A stretch of 64,000 nucleotides of DNA from Nitrospirota bacterium. GTDB lineage: Bacteria > Nitrospinota_A > UBA7883 > JACRGQ01. Where the stretch lies: positions 31,150 to 95,149 of the forward strand of contig JAJRYD010000031.1 in assembly GCA_024275955.1 (NCBI GenBank), written 5' to 3'. A model generated the notes under the pieces. It searched no databases. It was not told the origin of the DNA and saw only the letters and a program-made list of their open reading frames with translations. Made by a program: the position numbers and the translations under genes. Shown one piece after another: positions 8,413-17,209 of this stretch; positions within the stretch are counted from its first letter, which is position 1; every line of letters starts with the position of its first letter.

Positions 8413-9173
8413 ATGAGATAAATCGCGTTCGTCAACGAAAAAGGGGGAAACGGCAAAACTACCCTCTCTGTAAATGTGGCGGCATCGCTGGCAAGACAGG
8501 GAACGCGCGTGCTTATTTTAGATATGGACCCGCAGGGAGATGTCGGAAAATCACTCGGTATAGATATTCATTCGGTAGAGAAAACGGTTTTCGATCTTTT
8601 GCTGTATCTCGAAGTGAGGGCCGAGGATATTATGATCCCCACAAGGTATAAAAACCTTTTCGTCATTTCTGCCAACAAGCTTCTTAACCGATGTGCTGGT
8701 AAACATTTCTACTCATGCCGATAGAGATGCCAAGCTTAAACAGAAGGTGGAAGATATTAACCGGTTCGACTTTTTGCTGATAGATTCGCCACCTTCGCTT
8801 GGGCTTCTTACGGTCAATATTCTGCTCGCTACCACAGAGGCGGTGATTCCGGTTTCACTTACATATCTTGCCCTAGACGGATGCGCCGAAATACTTGATA
8901 CGATTAACGTCGTGAACCGGAATTTTGGTCATAACTCACTGCGTGCAGGGCTTTAGCGTGGCTACTTTTTTCAAAGATACCATTCTGGTACAATCAATAA
9001 TAAATAAGTTAAGGAGCCACTTTGGACGCAAACTGTCCAAAACGGTTATAAGGTACGATATGAAACTCGATTAGGCTCAGAGTTTCGGGAGGACTATTTT
9101 CGACTTTGCTCCGGATTCGCTTGGAGCTGTGATGATGGGTGATGTCGACAAGGAGGTGCTGGAAATTGTCTGA
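8413..9173 (+). pseudogene. ParA/Soj-type ATPase of the chemotaxis cluster, inactivated
   Basis: A complete ParA-family ATPase can be reconstructed only by joining three frames. Walker A is KGGNGKTT (from about 8437), and the switch region LIDSPPSLGLLTVN (from about 8778) and the C-terminal SFGRTIFDFAPDS are intact. Four lesions separate them: a TAA as codon 3 (8419-8421), a +1 shift near 8689 (stray C after AAC), a second +1 shift near 8940, and a TAG at 9072-9074 where an acidic residue is usual. Relatives between cheB and cheW, such as ParC of Vibrio, place chemoreceptor arrays at the cell pole. The TGA at 9171-9173 overlaps the cheW start. Confidence 0.85.
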
Positions 9174-9903
9174 TGATATTTTAGGACGTAACCCTCTTGA
9201 GGGCGGGCTGGACAGTGTCTGGAAGATTCCTAAGAAAATACCTGAAACCGAGAAACCTATGGTAGAAGCGGAGCCGTCGAGCATCTTCGCCCCTTCTAGT
9301 CAAGCGGGAGAAGCTTTAGAAACAGCCGAAGAGTGGTCCCCCGTTCTTGGCAGTGAGGGAGATGGCGAAGGAGCTGACGGTTCAAATGATGTCTCGGACA
9401 TATTCAGCAGTTATCCCATTTTGAATATTGATTCTGCTAAAGATGAAAAACCTATTGAAAGCAGTGTTCAGCTTGTAGGGTTTAAGCTTGGCGATGAACT
9501 TTTCGGCATCGACATTATGCGTGTACAGGAGATAATCCGTGTCGTCAATATCACCAGAGTTCCAAAGACAGCGGAGTCCGTTAAGGGAGTAGTCAACTTA
9601 AGAGGGAAGGTGCTTCCTGTTGTAGACCTTAAAAATAAATTTTCGTTCGATTACCACGGTTCCATAACCGGCAGTGAGCGTATAATAATCGTGAATGCCG
9701 ATGTAGGCACTGTAGGTTTTTTGGTGGATGAAGTGATAGAAGTTTTGAGCATGCCTGAGAGTATAATAGCTCCTCCGCTTCCATCCTATACCAAGCTCGA
9801 TTCAAAATTCATTACAGGTATAGGCAGGCTGGAAGAACAGCCGCTTGTTATACTCGACCTGAACCATCTCGTGTCATCGAGCCAGCTTACTGCTGATATG
9901 TAG
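9166..9903 (+). CDS. cheW: CheW-domain adaptor with N-terminal extension
   Basis: This 245-residue protein has a complete CheW domain from about residue 95 (QLVGFKLGDELFGIDI ... GVVNLRGKVLPVVDL), which couples chemoreceptors to CheA. The acidic, proline-containing N-terminal extension of about 95 residues is longer than in a plain CheW. Its position directly after a ParA-type gene recalls ParP of Vibrio, which has an N-terminal interaction region before a CheW-like domain, so a ParP-like role is possible. TTG at 9166 is selected because AGGAGGTG lies nine bases upstream (9151-9158) and the start overlaps the end of the parA remnant, suggesting former translational coupling. Confidence 0.88.
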   Translation: MSDDILGRNPLEGGLDSVWKIPKKIPETEKPMVEAEPSSIFAPSSQAGEALETAEEWSPVLGSEGDGEGADGSNDVSDIFSSYPILNIDSAKDEKPIESSVQLVGFKLGDELFGIDIMRVQEIIRVVNITRVPKTAESVKGVVNLRGKVLPVVDLKNKFSFDYHGSITGSERIIIVNADVGTVGFLVDEVIEVLSMPESIIAPPLPSYTKLDSKFITGIGRLEEQPLVILDLNHLVSSSQLTADM

Positions 9904-9972
9904 TCAGCCGCTGTATGGTTCTTTTTTTATAAACGGTGCGGCCTTTGATAGCGGAGTGGGGGGTTAAGCAGA

Positions 9973-10704
9973 TTGAAAAAACTTGTAGCGATACCGATAT
10001 ATAACGAGAAACCTTATATAGAAGCTGTTCTTGAGTCTGTCAGGCGGTATCACGCGGGTGGAAACATTCTTGTGGTCGACGATGGCTCTACCGATGGTTC
10101 CGCGTCGATACTTTCCGGCATTGAATCAATAAACGTCATTACGCATCAGAAAAACCTCGGCTACGGCAAGTCGCTTATCGACTCGTTCGCGTACGCTATC
10201 GAAAACTCGTACGACCAGATTGTTACCATCGACTGCGACGAACAGCATGAGCCGCATCATATACCAGAGATGTTTGACGGCCTTGGCGGTTGCGATGTCT
10301 ATTCTGCTTCGCGTTACCTAAAGGAGATGGATGGAAACGATAAACCACCGGAAGACAGGTACAGGATTAATATGACGATTACCCAAAAGATAAACAAGAT
10401 TACAGGGTATAGTCTTACCGATGGTTTTTGTGGCCTTAAAGGGTATCGTGTCGATGCCTTGAAGCGGATGGAGCTTGGGCAGTGTTGCTACGCTTTTCCG
10501 ATAGAGTTTTGGATACAGGCGTACCATCTTGGGCTTAAGGTGAAGGAGTTTCCTGTAGAGCGGATTTATAACAACCTTAACCGGACATTCGGTTCTCAGC
10601 TGGATAACCCGGAAAAGAGGCTGAAACATTATGAAAATATTCTTAGCAACGAGGTGAAGCGTTGGCAAATATCCTTGCCGTCGGGGCCCATCCAGACGAT
10701 ATAG
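9973..10704 (+). CDS. Family 2 glycosyltransferase (dolichyl-phosphate-mannose-synthase-like)
   Basis: This 243-residue cytosolic GT-A fold enzyme should transfer a sugar from an activated nucleotide. Visible motifs are AIPIYNE at the start, LVVDDGSTDGS and a DxD-type TIDCDEQHE metal site near residue 90. It has no membrane segments, unlike many polyprenyl-phosphate transferases. Translation starts with TTG at 9973. Its end overlaps the next gene by 43 bases, and with the two following genes it forms a tightly coupled cassette together with a BshB1-like deacetylase. It is not the GT4-type enzyme BshA, so the sugar substrate is unknown. Confidence 0.85.
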   Translation: MKKLVAIPIYNEKPYIEAVLESVRRYHAGGNILVVDDGSTDGSASILSGIESINVITHQKNLGYGKSLIDSFAYAIENSYDQIVTIDCDEQHEPHHIPEMFDGLGGCDVYSASRYLKEMDGNDKPPEDRYRINMTITQKINKITGYSLTDGFCGLKGYRVDALKRMELGQCCYAFPIEFWIQAYHLGLKVKEFPVERIYNNLNRTFGSQLDNPEKRLKHYENILSNEVKRWQISLPSGPIQTI

Positions 10705-11354
10705 AAATAGGAATTGGCGGAACGGTAGCCTCGCTTATAGCGAGGGGTGATAATGTTACCCTTTGCGATGTCACCAGCGGAGAACCAACCCCGTACGGCA
10801 CCCCCGAAAAGCGAAGAGAGGAAACGGCGAACGCGAACTCCATACTAAAGGTGGAGAATAGAATCAACCTCGGGCTTGAAAATAGATGGCTGAGAGATAC
10901 AAAAAAAGCGAGGGTAGCTCTCGCGGAAGTTTACAGGGAAACAAGGCCCGATATCATTTTGATACCGTATTACGACGATTCGCACCCCGACCATGTAGAG
11001 GCATCGAAGATAGCCCAAGCGGCGCGCTTTGTCGCCAAGTACACCAAAACCGATATGAAAGGGGAGCCGTTTTATCCACCGAAGATTTTTTTCTACTTCT
11101 GTGTTCACCGCAAGAAGTTTATAGAACCTTCGATTATTTTTGATATCTCCGATACCATCGAACAAAAGCTGAAGGCGGTTAGCGCCTACCGATCCCAGTT
11201 TTTTGCCGGCGGAGAGGAAATGGGCGAAAAAAAAATAGAAAACTTTAAAGGCAAGGCGGCCTACTTTGGTTCCTTTATCGGCGCTTCTTACGGAGAACCT
11301 TTGCTAAACCTTGAGGAAATAGGGATAAGCTCTTTCGACGGCCTTCTTCCATGA
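10662..11354 (+). CDS. bshB1: BshB1-like N-acetylglucosaminyl deacetylase (PIG-L family)
   Basis: This 230-residue zinc hydrolase carries the PIG-L/LmbE motifs GAHPDDIE and HPDH. It also has the BshB1-type C-terminal region KAVSAYRSQFF and FIGASYGEPL. BshB1 removes the acetyl group from GlcNAc-malate in bacillithiol synthesis, releasing the amine to which cysteine is added. The start is TTG at 10662 with GAGGTG five bases upstream, inside the glycosyltransferase gene. The ATGA at 11351-11354 overlaps the next gene. Whether the product is bacillithiol itself or a related glycoside is open, because no bshA is in the window. Confidence 0.85.
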   Translation: MANILAVGAHPDDIEIGIGGTVASLIARGDNVTLCDVTSGEPTPYGTPEKRREETANANSILKVENRINLGLENRWLRDTKKARVALAEVYRETRPDIILIPYYDDSHPDHVEASKIAQAARFVAKYTKTDMKGEPFYPPKIFFYFCVHRKKFIEPSIIFDISDTIEQKLKAVSAYRSQFFAGGEEMGEKKIENFKGKAAYFGSFIGASYGEPLLNLEEIGISSFDGLLP

Positions 11355-12835
11355 TTGAAATTCCTGCGCGGGGGGAGGCTGTCTGCCAGCCGGCATCTCG
11401 GCTTTGGGCCGGTTTGGCCGAAAATAATAAAAAAATAACAGCAGGCATCCACCCTTCGATAGACCGATTAGAATTCAGGAAAGATATGTTTGCTATCTCA
11501 AGCGAGTATATGTCGTCAATAGGGCTTGATGCTCCAGAGTTCAAAGAGGGCTATCCGATAATTCTATCCGGCCACCAGCCGCACCCGTTTCACTTAGGGA
11601 TACTCTACAAATACAAGATGCTTGCGCAAATATCGAAAAAGAACCTGAATGCCGTATGGGTTTCTATTGATACAGATATTTGCGAAGGTTTCCCCCTGAA
11701 AATACCGTCGATGAAAAACGGCTCCCAGCTTTTGTCGAGGCGGATGCTTCCCCGCAGTACGGCAGAACTTTACAGAGACGCAAAAACCGATATCGACGCG
11801 ATAGCCGCTTTTCGCCGTGAGCTGGAGGAAGATATATCTTCGCTTCCAAACCGTGTCTATCAAGATGGGGTACTGTTTTTGAATAAGAATACAGGTTCCC
11901 CTCTTCCATATTTTATGAGCGACCTTATGGTTTCTTGGAGGAGAGCTTATGCCTCTTCGCTTCCTTCCTCGGTTTTCGAAATCCCTCTTTCGAGAATTTG
12001 CGAGACGAAAAATTTTTACAGGTTTGCTTTCGGCATGCTGTCGCACGCGCGCGAAGTCGCCGGTCTGTTTAATTCAACTCTCCATGATTATCGAAAAAAG
12101 CACAAGGTAAGGTCTAAAGCAAATCCGTTCCCCGATATTACCGAGAACGGTCCGTTTGTGGAAACGCTTTTCTGGAGGGTAGAAGAAGGTAAAAGGGTTC
12201 CGCTTTTCGTAGAAAGCCAAAGCAGGGGGAAAGTGGTATTGCTTTTTGGCAAGGAAACTGTGGAGGCAGATTCTGCCGAGGCGCTCAAATCGGCATGCGA
12301 CGCGAACGGGGTAAAGGTTTGGCCCAGAGCGGTGGCGCTTTCTATTTTGCAAAGGCTTTTTCTTAGCGATTTTTTTATTCACGGCATAGGAGGTGGCAGA
12401 TACGATAGAATAACAGACACCTTGATAAGGAAGTTTTACGGGATGGAGCCGCCGGAGTTTGCTGTCGCTTCGTTTACGCCTGGGATACAGGTGATGGAAG
12501 ACCGATCGGAAAAGCTGGCTACTGCTAGGCAGGTTTTGAGAGAAATGGTCTTTCACCCTGAGGATTATTTAGAAAAAACAGCTCCAATAGTTGAAATGAT
12601 TAAAAAAAAGGAAGATATGGTTTCTGCCATAAAGGAGCAAGGGGCCGATAAAAAGAGGCTTGGAGGTTTAATTTCTGCTCTAAATAAAAAACTGCTGGCA
12701 GAGCTTGCTCCCAAACAGGAGAAGCTTAAAGAGGAAATAGAACAGCTGGAGGCAGAGCTTTCAAGTTTTCATGCACTTGAGAGCAGGGAGCTTCCTTATT
12801 TTCTTTATCCACCTGAAACTTTTTTTGGTGTTTAG
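11351..12835 (+). CDS. BshC-like protein, possible cysteine ligase of an unknown glycoside
   Basis: This 494-residue protein is coupled to the deacetylase by a 4-base overlap. It resembles BshC in size, in an N-terminal SGHQPHPFHLGILYKYK segment comparable to the GHQ region of BshC, and in a predicted C-terminal coiled coil (about residues 415-470, rich in Lys, Glu and Leu). BshC adds cysteine to GlcN-malate. The segment DFFIHGIGGGRYDRITD near residue 340 is distinctive and unlike the BshC proteins I recall. I regard it as a distant BshC relative or analogue acting on the deacetylated product. This assignment is inference from context and partial resemblance. Confidence 0.6.
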   Translation: MIEIPARGEAVCQPASRLWAGLAENNKKITAGIHPSIDRLEFRKDMFAISSEYMSSIGLDAPEFKEGYPIILSGHQPHPFHLGILYKYKMLAQISKKNLNAVWVSIDTDICEGFPLKIPSMKNGSQLLSRRMLPRSTAELYRDAKTDIDAIAAFRRELEEDISSLPNRVYQDGVLFLNKNTGSPLPYFMSDLMVSWRRAYASSLPSSVFEIPLSRICETKNFYRFAFGMLSHAREVAGLFNSTLHDYRKKHKVRSKANPFPDITENGPFVETLFWRVEEGKRVPLFVESQSRGKVVLLFGKETVEADSAEALKSACDANGVKVWPRAVALSILQRLFLSDFFIHGIGGGRYDRITDTLIRKFYGMEPPEFAVASFTPGIQVMEDRSEKLATARQVLREMVFHPEDYLEKTAPIVEMIKKKEDMVSAIKEQGADKKRLGGLISALNKKLLAELAPKQEKLKEEIEQLEAELSSFHALESRELPYFLYPPETFFGV

Positions 12836-12938
12836 CTATTTCTCGATAATGCTTGTTTTTCTATCTTTAGGTTTGTGGTGTTAAAATGCCGTGGTTAAGG
12901 GGGTAGAGGTTTTTGCATTACAACAAAAGAGGACAAGT

Positions 12939-15707
12939 TTGACTGACAAAGATAGTTTTACGCGGCATATTTCGAAGGAAGAGCTAAAGCTTCTAGCGAG
13001 GTTTCCAGAAGAAAATCCCCATCCGGTTTTCAGGGTCAGCAGAGATGGTAAGGTCTGTTACGCTAATAAGGCTAGCGTCAAACTTCTAAAAGCGAACGGG
13101 GTTACTTTAGGCTCTTACGTTCCAAAAGAGTGGGAGAGCGCCGTAAACGATGTTTTTATGTCGGATTCGGCACGCGAGATTAAAGTTGCCGTTGACGGAA
13201 GGGTGTTTATGCTCTCTTTTACACCTATTGAGGGAGACGATTTTCTCTACGCCTATTCTACCGATGTGACCGATAGAGTTGCCGCCGAGAACGCGATGCG
13301 CAGAAGCAGTGAAAGCCTTGCAAGGGCCCAGAGAATAGCAAAGGTAGGAAGCTGGGATTGGAATATAGCTACCAACGACCTTGAATGGTCTGACGAAACA
13401 TATAGAATCTTCGGCGCGAACCCTGTCGAGGTCGAGGCTACATACGAAGGGTTTCTTTCGTTTATTCACCCTGACGACAGGGACAGTGTTGACAAAGCGG
13501 TGAACAACTGTCTTGCTACTGGCAGTCCCTGTGCCATCGAACACCGTGTTGTTACTTCAAAAGGCGAAGAGAGAATAGTGAAAGAATATGGCGAGCTGTT
13601 TTTAGATTCGTCAGGTAAGCCGGAAAAGATGGTCGGCACGGTTCAGGATATTACCGATATGCGTAAAACAGAAGAGAGCCTTAACAAGGCCCAGTCACTC
13701 AGCCATACCGGAAGCTGGGAATGGGATATCCCCTCAGGAAAAGTCGTATGGTCGGACGAGCATTACCGGATTTTCGGCCTTGAACCGCAAAAAACAGAGG
13801 CTACATACGAGCTGTTTATGAAGTATGTCCACCCAGATGATGCCGGCTTCGTAGTCAAATCTATAGAAGACGCTTTTAGCGGCAAGAAGAAATATGAAGT
13901 AGAGCATAGAGTGATAAAGGAAGGCGGGGAGCGGCGGGTCTGTCGCGGGCAGGGAGAGGTTCAGTTCGGCGACGATGGCAAGCCCAGAAAAATGGTCGGC
14001 ACCATTCAGGACATTACCGATATGCGCAAATCAGAAGATAGCCTCAAACTGGCACGTACCATTTTCGAAAGCGCCCATGAGGGAGTGGTGATTTGCGGTG
14101 CCGACGTGAATATTGAATCTGTAAATCCGGCATTCACAAAGATAACAGGGTACGCAGAAGAGGAAGTGATAGGCAAAAACCCCAGTTTTTTGCAGTCCGA
14201 CAGGCATTCGGCGGAATTTTATAAAGCTATGTGGGCAGAAATAGAAAAAACCGGCTATTGGAGCGGTGAAATATGGAACAGGCGTAAAAACGGCGAGGCC
14301 TACCCTGAGCTTCTTTCCATCACTGCCGAGAAGAACAGTTGTGGAGGGGTGGAACATTACATAGCGGTCTTCACCGACCTTACCGGAGCCGCGGGCAGAG
14401 ACGATAGCCGCTACAAGGAAAACTATGACCCATTGACAGGCTTGCCGAACAGAATACTTTTTGCGGACAGGCTCAACCAGTCGATAGCGCATACGGAGAG
14501 ATCCGGCGGGATACTCTCTTTAATTATTTTGGGACTGGACGGTTTTGTAAAAGTGAACAACAGGTTTGGATATGCCGCAGGGGATAAAGTTTTGCAGGAG
14601 GCTAGTAAAAGAATTATGCGGTCAGCGAGAGATGTCGATACCGTTTCCCGTTTTGGGTCGGATGAGTTTGGGCTTATTCTTGGCGATATAAAAAATTCCG
14701 GCGTGGCGGCAAAGATGGGTTCTAAAATCATGGAATCTTTCTCGGAACCGTTCAAGATAGGCGGCGAAGATATTTTTCTTACCATTAGCGTCGGGATAGC
14801 TCTTTACCCGAACGACGGCAGGGTGGGGCAGTCGGTTATAAAAAACTGCGATATAGCTATGCAAAGAGCTAAGGAGCTTGGCGGCGACAGGTGCCAGCTT
14901 TTCACCTCCGAGATGAATGAAAAAGCGATGAAACGGCTTACGCTCGAAAAGGAATTACGGCTAGCACTTAGAAGGGAGGAACTGCTCCCCTTTTTTCAGC
15001 CAAAGGTAAGCATTGGAACAGGAAAGATGATAGGCATGGAAGCTCTCGCAAGGTGGGATCATCCGGAAAAAGGGTTGGTTTCTCCTGCTGAGTTTATACC
15101 GATTGCGGAGGAGACCGGCCTGATAGTGCCTATGGGAGAGCATATTCTCCGCGAATCATGCCGCATCAACAAAGTTTTTCAGGACGCGGGGTACCCGCCG
15201 ATGATGGTCGCGGTAAACCTATCCCCAAAACAGTTTACGGAGAGCAACATAGTTATGATGGTCGAGTCTGTTCTTGAGGAGACCAATCTTTCGCCGGAAT
15301 ACCTAGAGATGGAGATAACCGAGAGCATGGTTATGGAAGATGTCGAAAATGCGATAGCAACATTGAAAAAACTGAATGAAATGGGGATAACACTCTCTAT
15401 AGACGATTTCGGCACCGGCTACTCGTCGCTTGGCTACCTGAAAAGATTTCCTATAGATGCCTTGAAGATAGATATGATTTTCATCCGCGACATGACTGTC
15501 TCTAGTGACGACGCGGAAATAGTATCGGCGATAATTTCGATGGCGAAAAGCCTTAACCTTAAGGTAATAGCCGAAGGAGTGGAAACAAAGGAACAGCTTG
15601 AATTGCTAAGAGAGTACGGGTGCGACCAGATACAAGGGTATTATTACAGCAAGCCCCTTAACAAATCGGTTTTTGAGCTGTTGCTAAAGAGAGGTAAAAA
15701 GTTATAG
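12939..15707 (+). CDS. PAS-PAS-PAS-PAS-GGDEF-EAL cyclic-di-GMP protein
   Basis: This protein of about 920 residues senses through four PAS domains; the second and third have a repeated GSWxW ... WSDExYRIFG pattern. It ends in GGDEF and EAL domains that make or degrade cyclic di-GMP. The GGDEF signature reads GSDEF, so cyclase activity may be reduced. The EAL domain keeps EALARW, EITES, DDFGTGYSSLGYL and EGVET, so phosphodiesterase activity is likely. It has no membrane segment. TTG at 12939 with AGAGGA five bases upstream is preferred; a GTG at 12891 would add 16 residues. It is a single-gene unit. Confidence 0.88.
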   Translation: MTDKDSFTRHISKEELKLLARFPEENPHPVFRVSRDGKVCYANKASVKLLKANGVTLGSYVPKEWESAVNDVFMSDSAREIKVAVDGRVFMLSFTPIEGDDFLYAYSTDVTDRVAAENAMRRSSESLARAQRIAKVGSWDWNIATNDLEWSDETYRIFGANPVEVEATYEGFLSFIHPDDRDSVDKAVNNCLATGSPCAIEHRVVTSKGEERIVKEYGELFLDSSGKPEKMVGTVQDITDMRKTEESLNKAQSLSHTGSWEWDIPSGKVVWSDEHYRIFGLEPQKTEATYELFMKYVHPDDAGFVVKSIEDAFSGKKKYEVEHRVIKEGGERRVCRGQGEVQFGDDGKPRKMVGTIQDITDMRKSEDSLKLARTIFESAHEGVVICGADVNIESVNPAFTKITGYAEEEVIGKNPSFLQSDRHSAEFYKAMWAEIEKTGYWSGEIWNRRKNGEAYPELLSITAEKNSCGGVEHYIAVFTDLTGAAGRDDSRYKENYDPLTGLPNRILFADRLNQSIAHTERSGGILSLIILGLDGFVKVNNRFGYAAGDKVLQEASKRIMRSARDVDTVSRFGSDEFGLILGDIKNSGVAAKMGSKIMESFSEPFKIGGEDIFLTISVGIALYPNDGRVGQSVIKNCDIAMQRAKELGGDRCQLFTSEMNEKAMKRLTLEKELRLALRREELLPFFQPKVSIGTGKMIGMEALARWDHPEKGLVSPAEFIPIAEETGLIVPMGEHILRESCRINKVFQDAGYPPMMVAVNLSPKQFTESNIVMMVESVLEETNLSPEYLEMEITESMVMEDVENAIATLKKLNEMGITLSIDDFGTGYSSLGYLKRFPIDALKIDMIFIRDMTVSSDDAEIVSAIISMAKSLNLKVIAEGVETKEQLELLREYGCDQIQGYYYSKPLNKSVFELLLKRGKKL

Positions 15708-15740
15708 CCGGCATCATCGGGCCGACAACGGCCTTTGCCG

Positions 15741-16610
15741 CTATTCAGTTACTCTAAACTTAAGCTTCCCTACGAAGTATCTTTTCTCCGGTAATCCTCC
15801 GGCAAGAATCCATAGGTATTTGCCATCTTCGGCGAACTCCTTACTGTCTATCGTTACCGAGTTCTTTTTTGTTTCGATACGCATTACCGTTTGCGGTGCT
15901 ATGCCGGAGATGTTTTGCAGTACGAAGTTGTAGCGGTCTGCCTCTTTAACATCTTTCCAGAGGAACTTTATAGTTTGCCTGCCAGCCTCGACTTTCATCT
16001 CTGCCGGCCGACTGCCGATTTTCTCTCCGCTTTTGCCAAGATAAAAAAGAGGCTGTTTATTTGCGAGGTTCGCGAATATCGAATATTGTGAACCTCCAGT
16101 TATTTCTGAAACATGAATAGCGTCTCTTTCTATAAATATAAATAGAAAAAGGATAACCGCCGTAGCAAAAGCAGGTAAAGGTGCCGTTCTAAAACTGTTT
16201 CTAATAATATCCCATACGGTCTTGTTTTCACTAGTCGGAGCTATCATGGGGAGCGTCAGGTTTATCGCGGTTTTGAGATATTTCTCTGGCGCGGATGGCA
16301 GTTCGTCGGTTTTCATAGCTGTCGATTTAGCATGGTAATAGGCGGCACTCTCGAAGCAGTAACAGCAGTTTTGTATATGAAGCTGTTTTTCGCTTACACT
16401 TTTAGTTTCTTCGTTGTCGATAATGTTTGCTATATCTTCTTGGGATAGGCAGTCTTTTTTCTTTTTACCCATCAAGATAGCACTGCCGGAAACTGCCGAC
16501 TGAAACTCTTTTAAGAGAGCTATTCTATCTGCACAGCTGTCACAAAGATGGCCGGGCATTTTTTTGCTGTTAACCGCCTCTAGTATCTCGGCTGAATTAA
16601 GGTGCTTCAT
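15741..16610 (-). CDS. Tandem zinc-binding transmembrane anti-sigma factor
   Basis: This 289-residue protein should hold the sigma factor encoded just upstream at the membrane. The cytosolic part has two zinc-finger-like units. The first has His21, Cys23 and Cys26 (GHLCDSC); the second has the exact H-x3-C-x2-C motif of zinc anti-sigma factors at His77, Cys81 and Cys84, preceded by DCLSQEDIANI. One membrane helix lies at about 143-159. A periplasmic beta-rich domain of about 125 residues follows and may be the sensor. It overlaps the preceding sigma gene by 4 bases, the usual sigma/anti-sigma pairing. The inducing signal is unknown. Confidence 0.75.
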   Translation of the reverse strand: MKHLNSAEILEAVNSKKMPGHLCDSCADRIALLKEFQSAVSGSAILMGKKKKDCLSQEDIANIIDNEETKSVSEKQLHIQNCCYCFESAAYYHAKSTAMKTDELPSAPEKYLKTAINLTLPMIAPTSENKTVWDIIRNSFRTAPLPAFATAVILFLFIFIERDAIHVSEITGGSQYSIFANLANKQPLFYLGKSGEKIGSRPAEMKVEAGRQTIKFLWKDVKEADRYNFVLQNISGIAPQTVMRIETKKNSVTIDSKEFAEDGKYLWILAGGLPEKRYFVGKLKFRVTE

Positions 16611-17209
16611 GTAGCCACCCCTGTTTCCGAAAGAACCGATTTCAACGCTTTAACCGATAAATTGTTATGCCCGATAGTTGCTGTATTTTTCATTTTGGCC
16701 AAAAGTTTTTTTAAAACCGTTTCCACAGACCGAAAAACCCCGCCGACGCTCTTAGGCATCTCTGCCCCGTTCATTCCTGTCTTTTCGTAAAATCGTAATA
16801 TCTCCCTGCCTGTCATTCTTTGGTGAAAGAAAAGATGCAAAAGTTTTCTGTCGTCGTTCTCCATGCCGGATATAGCTTTTTCCAGCGATGTTAAAAATGT
16901 TTTTAAGGCCAAACGGTCTTCCGGCGAAATTTCTACAGAGAGAGGTTCCATCCTGCCGCTGTTGTCAGCGTCTATTGATATCATTAAAGGGTCGGTAATT
17001 ATGTCGTATTTTCCGTTTGCTATAAGCGTACGTTTTACTTCGCTCGAAAGCTTAGAAACTTTCGAGAGTGGGAAACCTGTTTCGACAGCTATCTGTTCTT
17101 CGGTTTTTCTGAGACGCAGAAATATACAGACGCTTTGGGTGTCGCGCGATAGCTTCTTTATTTCCGATGGAAGCCTTTGGTAAGCGGTATTGCTAAAAAA
17201 CTCGTCCAT
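16607..17209 (-). CDS. Sigma-factor regions 3 and 4 (second half of a split sigma-70 factor)
   Basis: This 200-residue protein lacks region 2 but has two helix-turn-helix-like parts. RLRKTEEQIAVETGFPLSKV near residue 33 resembles region 3. MENDDRKLLHLFFHQRMTGREIL near 120, followed by SVGGVFRSVETVLKKLL, resembles region 4, which binds the -35 element. Its ATG has AGGTGG five bases upstream and lies inside the end of the region-2 gene, a 17-base overlap. Removing one T from the T6 run at the junction would join both frames into one sigma factor of about 333 residues. It could be a real separate subunit, a +1 frameshift product or a broken gene. Confidence 0.7.
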   Translation of the reverse strand: MDEFFSNTAYQRLPSEIKKLSRDTQSVCIFLRLRKTEEQIAVETGFPLSKVSKLSSEVKRTLIANGKYDIITDPLMISIDADNSGRMEPLSVEISPEDRLALKTFLTSLEKAISGMENDDRKLLHLFFHQRMTGREILRFYEKTGMNGAEMPKSVGGVFRSVETVLKKLLAKMKNTATIGHNNLSVKALKSVLSETGVAT

